DNA of 64,000 nucleotides from Rhodobacteraceae bacterium Alg231-04 (GCA_900143635.1 FREY01000004.1:310001-374000); one strand, 5' to 3'. Counted from the first letter of the stretch, positions 1 to 9,270 are shown. Made by a program: numbers and translations. Notes: generated by a model from the letters alone, not told the origin.

Positions 1-56
1 TTCTCAAATTCATGTGCCCGTGCGCGTCAGGCAGAGTCCGTCCCGAAGGGCGGACA

Positions 57-91
57 GCCGCCGGGAGGGGCTCGATGTCCCTCCCGGCGGC
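57..91 (-). terminator. GC-rich hairpin after the cupin gene
   Basis: A 13-bp perfect stem (57-69 pairs with 79-91) encloses a 9-base loop, just downstream of the last gene of the leftward operon. There is no clear T-run after it in the leftward direction, so it may be a 3'-end stabilising hairpin instead of a strict rho-independent terminator. Confidence 0.55.
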
Positions 92-105
92 GCGTTGCGT
101 CAGGC

Positions 106-1065
106 TCAGCCGGCCCAGGTGGCGCCAGCTTGATCATCCGTCGCGGTGATGCGGTAAAGACCTGCCTCGCCGGTCATCGAGGGTGCGGTGCTGTAGCTTT
201 CACCGGGCAGCACCAGGGCGGTATCGCCGGCCGACAGTGTGGTCTTGACCTCATTAATGGTGATGCGCCAGTGGCCAGTGGCCGGCATCAGAACCACGGG
301 TTTTTCAGCGGTGATCTGTTCCTCGACGGCAGAGCCGCGGCTCAGGAAGTCCACTTCGAAGCCCGGTTTGTCCTTTAGGATCGCGTCCTCGCCGATCACC
401 TTGGCGGGTTTCTTGGCGCTCAGCGCTAGCAGGTCCAGATAGCGGGCGACATAACCGGGGATCACATCCTCGACCGGCACTTCCGGGAAATCCTTCAACT
501 GCTCGTCCGTAAGCAGCGGCATCGGGTTCACGTTATGCGGCAGTTCCTGGCCTTTTTTGCTGTCATACAGCACGCCGTTTTCGCCAAGTTGCAGCCCGTG
601 GGACTGCGCTTCCTCGATCACATGGGGGGCCCAGGTGACACCGCCGCCGGCATCGTCACCACCGAGGATCGCCATGATCATGCCGTAGTCCTGGCCGACG
701 TTCTCAAAACCGCGGAAGATACCGGTGGGAATGTTGAAGATATCGCCTTCCTCGGCGATGAATTCACCCGCGGTGCCATGCAGGCCCCAGAAAAAGCGCC
801 AGCGGCCTTTGGCCACAAAGAACACTTCTGCAGTGGTGTGGCTGTGCAGGCTGTTGCGGCATTTCGGCGGCTGACCTGCCGCGCCGATGTTGAAGCCGAT
901 CTTGTCGGTGATGTGGACGTGCTGGTCCGGGCTTTCGGAAACACCGCCGCCGACGATGGTGAAGTTTTCCTTCTGGTCCGAACCCGGCGTGTGGGCGTCA
1001 ATGAAAGCGGTTTTGCAGGGTTTCAGCTCGCCGTAGCGAACGATGCGGGATTGAATGGAGCTCAT
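106..1065 (-). CDS. Two-domain cupin protein, last gene of the SnoaL-rich catabolic operon
   Basis: This 319-residue protein is a bicupin. The N-terminal cupin carries a metal-site signature around residues 73-80 (HSHTTAEVF), followed by the usual GD..N.P turn. A second, weaker beta-barrel starts near residue 255 (VVLMPATGHWRI) and lacks an obvious HxH motif. Such proteins are often quercetinase-like dioxygenases or isomerases acting on small carbonyl or phenolic compounds; the exact reaction cannot be told from sequence. The start follows a good AAGGAAA ribosome site. It is the distal gene of the leftward operon, 165 bp after the preceding SnoaL-like gene, and likely acts in the cytoplasm in the same unknown degradation route. 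Confidence 0.8.
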   Translation of the reverse strand: MSSIQSRIVRYGELKPCKTAFIDAHTPGSDQKENFTIVGGGVSESPDQHVHITDKIGFNIGAAGQPPKCRNSLHSHTTAEVFFVAKGRWRFFWGLHGTAGEFIAEEGDIFNIPTGIFRGFENVGQDYGMIMAILGGDDAGGGVTWAPHVIEEAQSHGLQLGENGVLYDSKKGQELPHNVNPMPLLTDEQLKDFPEVPVEDVIPGYVARYLDLLALSAKKPAKVIGEDAILKDKPGFEVDFLSRGSAVEEQITAEKPVVLMPATGHWRITINEVKTTLSAGDTALVLPGESYSTAPSMTGEAGLYRITATDDQAGATWAG

Positions 1066-1230
1066 GGGTGATTTCCTTGTGTTGAGACGTTTAGAGAGAC
1101 GCGAATTCTCCTTCGTCCTGGCGGGCGGTTGTTCAGCCGGCGCGCCCGCAAAGAGGCGCGGTGGCCGTGATAGGCCCGCGTCCCTTGCCGATTATCCAGC
1201 TGATATGCCCCACAGGAAATCACTGTGATC

Positions 1231-2214
1231 TCAACCCGTTTGCATCAGGATCTGTTTCCAGACCGAGGTTTCGTCAAACAGAGTGAATTCATGCCGCAGT
1301 TTTGGCTCGCCGCCAACAAGCGCGCCAAATTCGGCGTGGCTGATGCCCATCACATGTACCTTGGCACCGGTAGGTGCGCCAAAGCTGCCCCGGCCATCAT
1401 GGGTGCCGGTGAGGCTCCAGCGGATAGCCGAGCGCGGTGGCATCATCGGACCATTGCGGCCGATCTGGTGATGGATCTGGAACACGGCAGAGGGCAGGGC
1501 GGCGCGCAGCCCCATCCAGAAGTTTTCCGCCGACCCATAGGAATGCCCGCTGACGCCGCCCGGGAATTCGGTGCGCACCGCGCGGTCGTAATCGCGCACC
1601 ACGGTCGCGATGTCAGCATTCATGATCCGGGTCAGAATGTCGGCGTGACGCTGACCCCATTCATTGTCATTGCCGCGGCCCTTATAAGGGCCTTCCAGAT
1701 CATTGTCCGGCGTCAGTGGCTTGATGCATTTGTCCGGGCCGCCTTCATTGGCAATCTGGTTGGTTGCAAATTCCTTTGGGTCCCAGCCCATTTGCCGCAC
1801 AATCGCGCCCTGATCGCGGATCAGCCATTCATCATTGATCTGGTTGTTGATCGCGTGGCAGTCGGCAATGCCGCGGAACACCAATTTGGTGCCTGTGGCC
1901 TTGCCAAACGCACCGTCCCCCAGATGGGTCGCGGTGTTGAGGATCCGGTGGGACGACAGCATGCCCTCCTCCGGCGTGCCGGACCAGATCACATCCTCGG
2001 CCAGCATCTGGCGGTCGGGGAATTCGGACAGGGTGGCCATGGTGGCGCCGATCACGTTCGCGTTGCCGGTCGACACGCTGCCGGGCATCCGCACAACGAT
2101 GTCTTCGCTATAGTAGTCATGCAGCGTCGCCAGACCGCGCTCCTCCCAGATCTCCTTGGTGATCTTGACGATATAGTCGGGGAAGTCGCGGAATTTGGGG
2201 TCAAAGCCCTTCAT
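1231..2214 (-). CDS. SnoaL/NTF2-like tandem-domain protein (paralogue 1)
   Basis: This protein of about 327 residues belongs to the SnoaL-like (NTF2-fold) superfamily and appears to hold two such domains, roughly residues 10-150 and 185-325. It is the most divergent of the five SnoaL-like proteins here and lacks the W.GP.G(I/L)G segment that three of the others share. The start at 2214 was chosen because its ATG overlaps the LacI stop as ATGA and is preceded by GAAGGA; an ATG three codons upstream is also possible. SnoaL-like folds serve as cyclases, isomerases, hydratases or dehydratases. A role in converting the imported substrate is inferred only from the operon. Confidence 0.75.
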   Translation of the reverse strand: MKGFDPKFRDFPDYIVKITKEIWEERGLATLHDYYSEDIVVRMPGSVSTGNANVIGATMATLSEFPDRQMLAEDVIWSGTPEEGMLSSHRILNTATHLGDGAFGKATGTKLVFRGIADCHAINNQINDEWLIRDQGAIVRQMGWDPKEFATNQIANEGGPDKCIKPLTPDNDLEGPYKGRGNDNEWGQRHADILTRIMNADIATVVRDYDRAVRTEFPGGVSGHSYGSAENFWMGLRAALPSAVFQIHHQIGRNGPMMPPRSAIRWSLTGTHDGRGSFGAPTGAKVHVMGISHAEFGALVGGEPKLRHEFTLFDETSVWKQILMQTG

Positions 2215-3239
2215 TTGGTCCATCCTTCGGGCACCCTGGCCGAGCCGCGTATGATCAGCGGCCCGTCAATGGCGACCCGTCTTGGGTTAGCAGTTTCAGG
2301 AGTATCAATGTGCTCCATCAGCGCGGCGACGGTTTCTTCGACCATCAGATTGGCGCGCTGGCGCACAGTGGTAAGGTCATAGGCAGGCCAGGCGGCCGGT
2401 GGCACGTCATCATAGCCGATGACCGAGACATCGCCGGGTACCGAAAGGCCAAGATCAAAGCGCAGCACATCCATCGCGGCCAGGGCCATATGGTCGTTGG
2501 CCAGAAACACCGCATCGGGGCGCTGATCTGGCGCCACATCAAACATCCGCAGCGCGGCCGCACGGGCTTTCTCGGTCTGGAAATCGCCGGTCTCGCGGGC
2601 AAACAGGGCGGTGCCGGCATCCTTTAGCGCCGCCAGAAACCCTGCCTCACGGTCGCGCTGGGTCGAGGCCCCCTCCCAACCGCCGATATAGCCGATGCGG
2701 TTGTGGCCACCGGCCAGCAGAAACTCGGCCGCTTTGCGCCCGCCGGCATAGTTGTCCGAGGTGACCGAGGTGATGCCTTCGATGTCCTGGCTCCGGTTGA
2801 ACAGCACCATCGGCACGCCGGCCGCCTGACAGCGCTGCGCAATATCCGACGACATCGCGACTGAAGCGGTGACAATGCCATCCACTTGATAATCAAGGAT
2901 TTCATCCATCACATCCTCGACATTGCCCGAGGTCTGAGAGGCGAGGAAAACCAGCACGTGATAGCCATGGTCCTGCAGGGCGTTCGACAGTTTCTCGATC
3001 GCGGTCGGGTAGAACTGGTTCTCCAGATAGGCGACCACCAGACCGATGATGCGCGATTTGCCTGACACCATGGCACGCGCCAGAACATTGGGCCGGTAAC
3101 CCAGTTCAGCGGCCGCCAGTTTCACCTTCTCTGCGGTCTTTTTACTGACCGAAGCACCGGGTGTGAAGACGCGCGATACCGCCGACTGGCTGACGCCGGC
3201 CCGCTGTGCAACCTGAAGAGAGGTGACCTTTTCCGCCAT
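2211..3239 (-). CDS. LacI-family transcriptional regulator of the catabolic locus
   Basis: The 342-residue protein has a LacI-type helix-turn-helix at residues 5-26 (TSLQVAQRAGVSQSAVSRVF). A hinge helix follows (YRPNVLARAM), then a periplasmic-binding-protein-like ligand domain to the C-terminus (VIGYDDVPPAAWP motif). It is inside the operon: its ATG overlaps the stop of the upstream SDR, and its stop overlaps the next SnoaL-like gene. It is the natural candidate to bind the two palindromes at 12769-12844 and to release them when the substrate or an intermediate binds. The ligand is unknown. Confidence 0.93.
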   Translation of the reverse strand: MAEKVTSLQVAQRAGVSQSAVSRVFTPGASVSKKTAEKVKLAAAELGYRPNVLARAMVSGKSRIIGLVVAYLENQFYPTAIEKLSNALQDHGYHVLVFLASQTSGNVEDVMDEILDYQVDGIVTASVAMSSDIAQRCQAAGVPMVLFNRSQDIEGITSVTSDNYAGGRKAAEFLLAGGHNRIGYIGGWEGASTQRDREAGFLAALKDAGTALFARETGDFQTEKARAAALRMFDVAPDQRPDAVFLANDHMALAAMDVLRFDLGLSVPGDVSVIGYDDVPPAAWPAYDLTTVRQRANLMVEETVAALMEHIDTPETANPRRVAIDGPLIIRGSARVPEGWTK

Positions 3240-4003
3240 CAGTCTGCGGTCCAGCCGCCATCAATCAGCATCGAGGTGCCGGTGACCATGCCGGAGGCAG
3301 GTGAGGCGAGGTAGAGCACAGCGCCCATGATATCTTCAACTTCACCAACCCGGTCCAGCTTGATCTTGTCCATGATCCAGGCGGCACGTTCAGGATTGTC
3401 AAAGGTGCTTTGCGTCAGCGGCGTTCGAATGAAAGTCGGGCAGACCGTATTGATGCGCACGCCCTGTTTGCCCCATTCGATGGCCATGGATTTCACCATG
3501 CCTTCGATGGCGTGTTTCGAGGCCGAATAGACCGCCCGGTCAATGCCGCCGACATGGCCCATCTGGCTGGAGATATGAATGATCGAACCGCGCGTGCCCG
3601 CGGCGATCATTGCCTTGGCCGCCCATGCTGACAGGAAATAGGCAGAGCGTACATTCACCCCCATCACCGCGTCATAATCTTGTGGCTGGGTCTCCACGGC
3701 GGCCCCGTGGCGCGCCAGCCCAGCCGAGTTCACAACCACGTCGAACACGCGGCCCTCGAGGGCTGTTTCCAGTGCCGCCAGATCGCTTTGATCCAGCACC
3801 AGCGCTTCGGCTGACCAGCCCGCTTCCTGCAAGGCGGCAACCGTTTCTTGCAACCGATCCGCGCCGCGTGCGGCACAGACCACATGGGCGCCAGCCTCGG
3901 CCAGCGCGACAGCACAGCCCTGACCAATGCCGGAGGAGGCACCGGTGACCAGAGCGGTCTTGCCGGACAAATCAAAAGAAGGGGTGCGGGGCAGGGCAGT
4001 CAT
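3239..4003 (-). CDS. Short-chain dehydrogenase/reductase (classical SDR)
   Basis: A 254-residue classical SDR. The cofactor motif TGASSGIG lies at residues 20-27, NSAG near 91, the catalytic Ser in HISSQM near 146, and YSASK near 159-163. The C-terminus (GTSMLIDGGWTAD) is typical of the family. Family knowledge implies NAD(P)-dependent oxidation or reduction of a hydroxyl or carbonyl group. Both ends overlap the neighbouring genes by one base, so it is translationally coupled with the SnoaL-like gene upstream and the LacI gene downstream. It is probably one of two dehydrogenases of the pathway, with the HisD-family enzyme. Confidence 0.93.
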   Translation of the reverse strand: MTALPRTPSFDLSGKTALVTGASSGIGQGCAVALAEAGAHVVCAARGADRLQETVAALQEAGWSAEALVLDQSDLAALETALEGRVFDVVVNSAGLARHGAAVETQPQDYDAVMGVNVRSAYFLSAWAAKAMIAAGTRGSIIHISSQMGHVGGIDRAVYSASKHAIEGMVKSMAIEWGKQGVRINTVCPTFIRTPLTQSTFDNPERAAWIMDKIKLDRVGEVEDIMGAVLYLASPASGMVTGTSMLIDGGWTAD

Positions 4004-5058
4004 CAGCTCATTCCATCCGGTATTGAAAGGGCGCCCATGTTGCGGGCCTTATTGAATTCGCGCAGCCGGGCAAAGACGTCAACGCCAAGCTGACGATAGA
4101 TGTCCAGAAGATCCACCAGAACCCAGTTTTCACGGATCAGGCCGCCTTCCATCCGCCAGAAATCCAGCGAGCGCAGCTCGATCCGCTTGCCTGCGGGGGC
4201 AATGCCCAACCAGCCATCTTCCTTGACCGTCTGGATCATGTTCGGCCAGCCGGTGACCGCGGCATAATCCCCATCGCCAAAGAAATGGAACGTGACCTCA
4301 TCATCGCTCAGCCCGCGGTCCGGCATCGCGTTCAGAAATGGGATCTGGTGCCAGTTGCGAAATCCGGAAAACCCACGGGCGGTGCCGATGCCGGCAGGCC
4401 CGTACCAGCTCATCCGGGGATGCCAGAAGCGCTGCGGCTCCATCACTTCGGGTCCACCCTGCGTAGGGAATTTGACGAGGTATTCCAGCATTTCAACAAC
4501 ATGGTCGCAGGAGGCCTTGCCGCGTTCGGCGTCATAAGGCCCGGCAACAAACCCATCCTGTGTGGCAGGCCCCGGCACATGCCATTCGCGCCCCAGTGAG
4601 GGCGCCATAGGCCAGGCATTGGCCTGCATCATGACTTCCGGAATATCCCAGATCATCTGCACTTCGACCACTTTGCCGTCTTCAACACGATAGAACTCGT
4701 GAAAGCGCATATGCGTCTGATGGCCGGTTGGCGGAATATCCAGCCAGGGTGCTACAAAACTGCCTGTGTAATAGCCGCCGCATCCGACCCAGTTGTTGCC
4801 ATGCCCGTCCGGCCCGGCCATCACGATCCAGTCGCGCCGTTCCAGATCTGGCCAGGCGGCCAGCAATCCGGCAAAGCCTTCGTCATAAAACGCGTCAGGC
4901 CCTTGGCACTCTCCGAGTGGATGGCACATCCGAACCTGCACATCCGCCGCGCAGACCTCTGCCAGTGCGGCACGTACGCCCACCTCGCTAAAGTCATACA
5001 TCGCCTTGCGAAGTGGCGCGATCAGCGCCTTGTTCTCGGTATGGCTGTCAGAGCTCAT
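4003..5058 (-). CDS. SnoaL/NTF2-like tandem-domain protein (paralogue 2)
   Basis: This protein of about 351 residues contains two NTF2/SnoaL-like halves. The first half ends with FHEFYRVEDGKVVEVQMIWD. The second contains a WYGPAGIG segment and ends with GKRIELRSLDFWRMEGG then ENWVLVDLLD. These segments recur in the proteins at 7188 and 12914, so the three are paralogues. The ATG at 5058 was preferred; a GTG two codons upstream is an alternative. Its stop overlaps the SDR start by one base. The function is probably a cyclase, isomerase, hydratase or dehydratase step, but the substrate is unknown. Confidence 0.78.
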   Translation of the reverse strand: MSSDSHTENKALIAPLRKAMYDFSEVGVRAALAEVCAADVQVRMCHPLGECQGPDAFYDEGFAGLLAAWPDLERRDWIVMAGPDGHGNNWVGCGGYYTGSFVAPWLDIPPTGHQTHMRFHEFYRVEDGKVVEVQMIWDIPEVMMQANAWPMAPSLGREWHVPGPATQDGFVAGPYDAERGKASCDHVVEMLEYLVKFPTQGGPEVMEPQRFWHPRMSWYGPAGIGTARGFSGFRNWHQIPFLNAMPDRGLSDDEVTFHFFGDGDYAAVTGWPNMIQTVKEDGWLGIAPAGKRIELRSLDFWRMEGGLIRENWVLVDLLDIYRQLGVDVFARLREFNKARNMGALSIPDGMS

Positions 5059-5139
5059 CTTCACGTCGGATCTGCTTTCATCAGGCCGGAATTATCCAAG
5101 GCGAGCCGCCCCAGAAGGGGCGGCGGGGGGCAGCGCCCC

Positions 5140-6468
5140 TTATTCGGTTTCGCGGTAGGGTGCGGCTTCACCATAGGGCACGTTGATGCCCCCATAGCGA
5201 CGCACCCGTACGTTGCACTGTTCTGCGTGACCGACAAAGCCTTCCAGCAAACACAGACGCGAGCCGTATTCGCCAATCAACGTTGCCGCCTCATCCGTAG
5301 TCACCCGCTGATAGCTGTGGGTCTTCAGGTACTTACCAACCCACAGACCACCGGTGTAGCGGCCCGCCTTTTTGGTTGGCAGCGTGTGGTTGGTTCCGAT
5401 CACCTTGTCCCCGTTGGAGACATTGGTGCGGGGTCCGAGGAACAGCGCGCCATAGCAGGTCATGTTGTCCAGGAACCAGTCGTCGCGGTCGGTCATCACC
5501 TGAACATGCTCCGAGGCGATATCATCAGCCACTTGCAGCATCTCATCATAGGTGTCGCAGACGATGACCTCACCGTATTCTTCCCATGACACTTTGGCGG
5601 TGCCAGCGGTTGGCAGGATACCCAGAATACGGTCCAACTCGGACAGGGTCTGCTCGGCCAGCTTGCGCGAGTTGGTCAAAAGCACGCAAGGGCTGTTGTA
5701 GCCATGTTCGGCCTGCCCCACAAGGTCAGTGGCGCAAAGCTCGGCATCGGCGGCAGTCTCGTCGGCAATGACCATGGTTTCGGTCGGACCGGCAAAGAGG
5801 TCGATGCCCACGCGGCCAAACAGCTGACGCTTGGCTTCGGCGACAAAGGCATTGCCCGGGCCAACCAGCATGTGGACCGGATCGATGGTCTCGGTCCCCA
5901 ATGCCATGGCGCCAATCGCCTGAATGCCGCCCATCACATAGATCTCATGGGCACCGCCCAGATGCATGGCGGCAATCACAGCTGCGTTGGGTTTGCCGTT
6001 GAAGGGCGGGGTGCAGGCGATGATGCGCGGCACGCCCGCGACCGAAGCCGTTGCCACCGACATATGGGCCGAAGCCACCATCGGGAATTTGCCGCCCGGA
6101 ATATAACAGCCCACCGATTGCACGGGGATGTTCTTATGGCCGAGGATCACGCCCGGCATGGTCTCCACCTCGATGTCCAGCATCGAGTCGCGCTGCGCCT
6201 GGGCAAAGTTGCGCACCTGGGCTTGCGCGAATTTGATATCCGCCAGCTCACGCTCTGTCAGCGAGCCGATCAGCGCGTCGATCTCGGACTGGCTCAGCCG
6301 GTAGGAAGCGGGAGAGTAATTGTCGAATTTCTCACTCAGTTCGCGCACGGCCGTATCGCCGCGGCTCTCGATGTCTTTCAGCGTCGCCTCAACCACAGCG
6401 CGGGTCTTGGCGTCGTCTTCGGCCCGGTCAGCTTCCGGCTTGCCGCGTTTGAGATATTCGATGGTCAT
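5140..6468 (-). CDS. Histidinol-dehydrogenase-family enzyme, HpsN-like
   Basis: A 442-residue member of the HisD superfamily. Residues matching the zinc and catalytic positions of HisD are present: QAEH (Q..H pair), ASEHVQVMT (Glu-His pair), [10 protein letters not shown] and EGFVGHAEQ. The overall pattern ([23 protein letters not shown]) fits the HpsN-like subgroup, which performs two-step NAD-dependent oxidation of a primary alcohol such as 2,3-dihydroxypropane-1-sulfonate. There are no histidine genes nearby. Context instead suggests alcohol-to-acid oxidation of an imported compound. A GAGGAAA ribosome site precedes the ATG. The sulfonate substrate itself is only a family-based possibility; hpsN would overstate what is known. 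Confidence 0.88.
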   Translation of the reverse strand: MTIEYLKRGKPEADRAEDDAKTRAVVEATLKDIESRGDTAVRELSEKFDNYSPASYRLSQSEIDALIGSLTERELADIKFAQAQVRNFAQAQRDSMLDIEVETMPGVILGHKNIPVQSVGCYIPGGKFPMVASAHMSVATASVAGVPRIIACTPPFNGKPNAAVIAAMHLGGAHEIYVMGGIQAIGAMALGTETIDPVHMLVGPGNAFVAEAKRQLFGRVGIDLFAGPTETMVIADETAADAELCATDLVGQAEHGYNSPCVLLTNSRKLAEQTLSELDRILGILPTAGTAKVSWEEYGEVIVCDTYDEMLQVADDIASEHVQVMTDRDDWFLDNMTCYGALFLGPRTNVSNGDKVIGTNHTLPTKKAGRYTGGLWVGKYLKTHSYQRVTTDEAATLIGEYGSRLCLLEGFVGHAEQCNVRVRRYGGINVPYGEAAPYRETE

Positions 6469-6520
6469 AGGTCATTTCCTCAGATTGAGGGGGGCAGGGA
6501 GGAGCCTGCCCCGCAGGGTA

Positions 6521-7051
6521 TCAGTTTTCCGGACGGGGCGGCGTTTTCTCACCTCGGTCAAAGGCTTCCCAGCCTTCGCCGTTGAACAGGTCGACCCCCA
6601 GCTGGGCGGCGACATGGGCGAAATCTACGTTCACCCAGTTGTCGACGATTTTGCCATCGACAACTTTCCAGAAGTCCATGTAGCGGATCTCGATCCGCTT
6701 GCCGGTGGGGGCGATGCCAAGGAATTCACCCGAATGGGTGGCTTCCTGACGGCCAAAGGCGGCAGCCCATTCGCCCATGTAAAGGCGGGCCTCGTCGATG
6801 CAGACCTTGTCTGAAAAAGCGGCCTGAAACGGGCGCTGCCAGTTCTCTTTGAACTCCTCAAGACCGCTCTTGGTGCCGCAGCCCTGATTGCCCATCCAGC
6901 GGAAGCCTTGGGTGAAAAACTCACCGATATCGTTGATGCGGTGATCATTCAGACCATCCACCATGCCTTCGATCACGGCGCGGGTTTCGTCGGTCTTGCT
7001 CATATCCGTGTCTTTGGTCAGCACGGCTTGTTCGGGGCGGGAACCTTTCAT
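6521..7051 (-). CDS. Single-domain SnoaL/NTF2-like protein (paralogue 3)
   Basis: At 176 residues this is the only single-domain member of the five SnoaL-like proteins. Its C-terminal part (GKRIEIRYMDFWKVVDGK then VDNWVNVDFAHVAAQLGVDLF) matches the C-terminal halves of the tandem-domain paralogues, so it looks like a stand-alone second domain. The start follows AAAGGATTGAACCC, a ribosome site nearly repeated in front of the next gene upstream. It lies between the HpsN-like dehydrogenase and another SnoaL-like gene. The enzymatic role is unknown; a cyclase- or dehydratase-like step is inferred from the fold. Confidence 0.8.
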   Translation of the reverse strand: MKGSRPEQAVLTKDTDMSKTDETRAVIEGMVDGLNDHRINDIGEFFTQGFRWMGNQGCGTKSGLEEFKENWQRPFQAAFSDKVCIDEARLYMGEWAAAFGRQEATHSGEFLGIAPTGKRIEIRYMDFWKVVDGKIVDNWVNVDFAHVAAQLGVDLFNGEGWEAFDRGEKTPPRPEN

Positions 7052-7187
7052 GGGTTCAATCCTTTCAGGTAGCTTGTGGAAGTATCGAGTGTTGGGTCAG
7101 TTATCTGCCTATAATCACTCAGAAAATCCCGAGGCATCCTGTTGAGCGCCGGGTGGCGCCCGAGGGCATTATGACGGGCAGAGCAAC

Positions 7188-8210
7188 TCATTCAGAGAGC
7201 TCCGCGATTTCGGCAAATAGGTCGTATCCCAATTGCAGCAGCACATGAGGAATATCCAGCATGCACCAGTTTTCAATGATCTTGCCATCTGCGCAGCGCC
7301 ACCAGTCACAATCGCGCATGAAGACACGTTTGCCGGTGGGTGCCTGCCCCAGAAAGGGTTTGACCTGAACGCCGGTGATTTGCGGCCAGCCGCACAGGAA
7401 GGCGTAATCGTCATCGCCTGCTTTGCAGTTGGATCCAACATCGGTGATGCCCTCATTCTGGCCATCGCCCCAGCCCTCAAAAACCGTCTCAAAGGGGGAT
7501 TGGAAGTCTGCAAAGGCGTCCACAGTGGCGTAGGATCCCAGCCCACCGGGGCCGTACCAGACCATGCGGTCGTCCCAATAGGGGCGCCAGGTCTGATCTT
7601 CGGTGGTCAGCTGTTTCAGCATGCCTTCGACCAGATCGGCGGATAAGCGCGATTGCGCTGTGTCCGAAGGGCCGATGACATTGCCGTTCTGGGTGGCCGG
7701 GCCGGGCACAACGCCCTCATATCCCTGCAGTTCCAGCGACCAGAGGCCAAGGGCGATGATCAGCTCGGCAAAGCCGAGGAAGACATAGGATTCAACGATC
7801 TTGCCGTCTTCCATCCGGTGAAATTCACCAAAGCGCAGGAAGGCCAGTTTGCCACTGGGCGGAATGCCACAGAGCGACCGGGTGAAGTACCCGTAGAAAT
7901 AGCCGGTCGAGGTGACCCATTCGGTGCCGAGGTATTCACCACCACAAACAACATGGTCCTGACGGCAAAGGCCCTCAAAGGCCTCGGCGATTGGGGTGAT
8001 GACATCCGCGAAGTAACCGCCGGTGGCATCGTTGATCGGGTGGCTGGCCTCGGTTTTGGCCGATGGGCTGAACAGCGCCGAAGCGGCCGCTTTGACGGCG
8101 CCGTCCTTGCCGCAGGTGAAGCTGAACAGAAAGTCCCGGTACAGCGTCTTGTTGTCAAACGTGGTAGCGGTGGCGATGCCCATGGCGGGGCGTGCGGCTC
8201 GTGTGCTCAT
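7188..8210 (-). CDS. SnoaL/NTF2-like tandem-domain protein (paralogue 4)
   Basis: A 340-residue protein with two NTF2/SnoaL-like domains. The first half contains GIPPSGKLAFLRFGEFHRM and EDGKIVESYVF. The second contains WYGPGGLGSY, GKRVFMRDCDWWRCADGK and ENWCMLDIPHVLLQLGYDLF. The linker segment VPGPATQNG is also seen in paralogue 2 (VPGPATQDG) and, more loosely, paralogue 5 (QPGPLTHDG). It begins after AAAGGATCAAGAT, the first enzyme gene downstream of the transporter genes. The repeated architecture argues for one ancestral gene duplicated within this locus or its ancestor. The chemistry is unknown. Confidence 0.8.
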   Translation of the reverse strand: MSTRAARPAMGIATATTFDNKTLYRDFLFSFTCGKDGAVKAAASALFSPSAKTEASHPINDATGGYFADVITPIAEAFEGLCRQDHVVCGGEYLGTEWVTSTGYFYGYFTRSLCGIPPSGKLAFLRFGEFHRMEDGKIVESYVFLGFAELIIALGLWSLELQGYEGVVPGPATQNGNVIGPSDTAQSRLSADLVEGMLKQLTTEDQTWRPYWDDRMVWYGPGGLGSYATVDAFADFQSPFETVFEGWGDGQNEGITDVGSNCKAGDDDYAFLCGWPQITGVQVKPFLGQAPTGKRVFMRDCDWWRCADGKIIENWCMLDIPHVLLQLGYDLFAEIAELSE

Positions 8211-8236
8211 ATCTTGATCCTTTCAGGACGAGTTCT

Positions 8237-8285
8237 GTTTGCGCGAATGGTGCGGGCACGGGGCCCTGCACGCATCAGCGCAAAC
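8237..8285 (-). promoter_or_regulatory. Intercistronic stem-loop between transporter and enzyme genes
   Basis: An 8-bp perfect outer stem (GTTTGCGC at 8237-8244 with GCGCAAAC at 8278-8285) and a shorter inner stem (TGCG/CGCA) form an imperfect hairpin in the gap between the permease gene and the first enzyme gene. It could protect the transporter message or attenuate read-through into the enzyme genes. This is inferred from position only. Confidence 0.45.
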
Positions 8286-8384
8286 GGAATTCGTCCGGGC
8301 CGCCGCGCCTTGCGCGCCGCCACATTCAGGCGGGCAGCACGTACTAGCGCGAAGACGGATTGAGGATGAGCAAGACCCACAGGA

Positions 8385-9269
8385 TCAGCCTTTCACTGCG
8401 CCGGCGGTCAACCCGCTGACGATCTGACGCTGGAAGAACATCACCAGCACAAACAGCGGGGCAGTGGCCGAGACCACGGCCGCAACTGCAAACATCACGT
8501 TGCCCTCGGTCTGGGTGGTGCCCATGAAGCTGACGATTTTTGGAATCATGGTCTGGTTTTCCTTGCTCAGCAGCATGGAGGTGATGGCGAAGTCGTTATA
8601 GGCCAACAGGAAGGAGAACAGACCGGTGGTGATCACACCCGGCCACATCACCGGAATGATCACGTGGCGGAACGCCTGAAACTGGGTGCAACCGTCGACC
8701 TTGGCGCTTTCGTCCAGCTCTTTCGGGATCGACTGAAAGAAGGAATGCAGCATCCACAGAGTGAAGGGCTGGTTGAGCGCCACCAGAACGATCACAGTGG
8801 TCGCCAGATGGCCCCAAAGGTTCCATTCAAAGAAAGGCAGCAGGTAGCCTGCAACCAGGGTAATCGGCGGCAATGCGCGGAAGATCAGCGCGGTGATCAG
8901 CAGCCAGAAGGTATAACGGTAGCCCGAGCGCGACAGCGCATAGCCGCCCAGCGTGCCAAGGGTGAGAGATGTTATCACCACGAAGATGCAGACCAAAGTG
9001 GTGTTGATGCCGGCTTTCCAGAACTCTTCCTGGATCCAGGCGCCTTCATATCCGGCGCCAGTGAAGGAGGAGCCATGCGCCTCCTGGGTCAGGGCACCGG
9101 TCAGCGCATTGGTCCAGTCCGAGATCGAGAAGAAGTCCAGCTCGATCTTGAAGGAGCCCCAGAAGGTCCACAGGAACGGGAAGGCGGCCAGGATCAGCCA
9201 AAAAATCACAAATCCGTTCACCGTCAGGCGCAGGCCCAGCGAGCGGCGGGTGGCTACTGTATCGCTCAT
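8385..9269 (-). CDS. ABC transporter permease, MalG type
   Basis: A 294-residue inner-membrane permease with about six hydrophobic segments, the first at residues 12-32 (VNGFVIFWLILAAFPFLWTF). The EAA loop that contacts the ATPase is near residues 190-215 (ELDESAKVDGCTQFQAFRHV). This pattern fits the MalG branch of carbohydrate-type importers (CUT1). It is one base after the MalF-type permease gene and the two should form the heterodimeric channel. The start has a GGGGAAGAAA ribosome site. Confidence 0.92.
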   Translation of the reverse strand: MSDTVATRRSLGLRLTVNGFVIFWLILAAFPFLWTFWGSFKIELDFFSISDWTNALTGALTQEAHGSSFTGAGYEGAWIQEEFWKAGINTTLVCIFVVITSLTLGTLGGYALSRSGYRYTFWLLITALIFRALPPITLVAGYLLPFFEWNLWGHLATTVIVLVALNQPFTLWMLHSFFQSIPKELDESAKVDGCTQFQAFRHVIIPVMWPGVITTGLFSFLLAYNDFAITSMLLSKENQTMIPKIVSFMGTTQTEGNVMFAVAAVVSATAPLFVLVMFFQRQIVSGLTAGAVKG

Positions 9270-9270
9270 G

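Noticed and set aside
535-1071. Plus-strand reading frames opposite the cupin gene
   Set aside because: Antisense frames of a GC-rich gene, without ribosome site or protein-like composition; similar frames opposite other genes were treated the same way.
5140-6468. Histidinol dehydrogenase of histidine biosynthesis
   Set aside because: No his genes nearby; context and sequence pattern fit an HpsN-like catabolic dehydrogenase.
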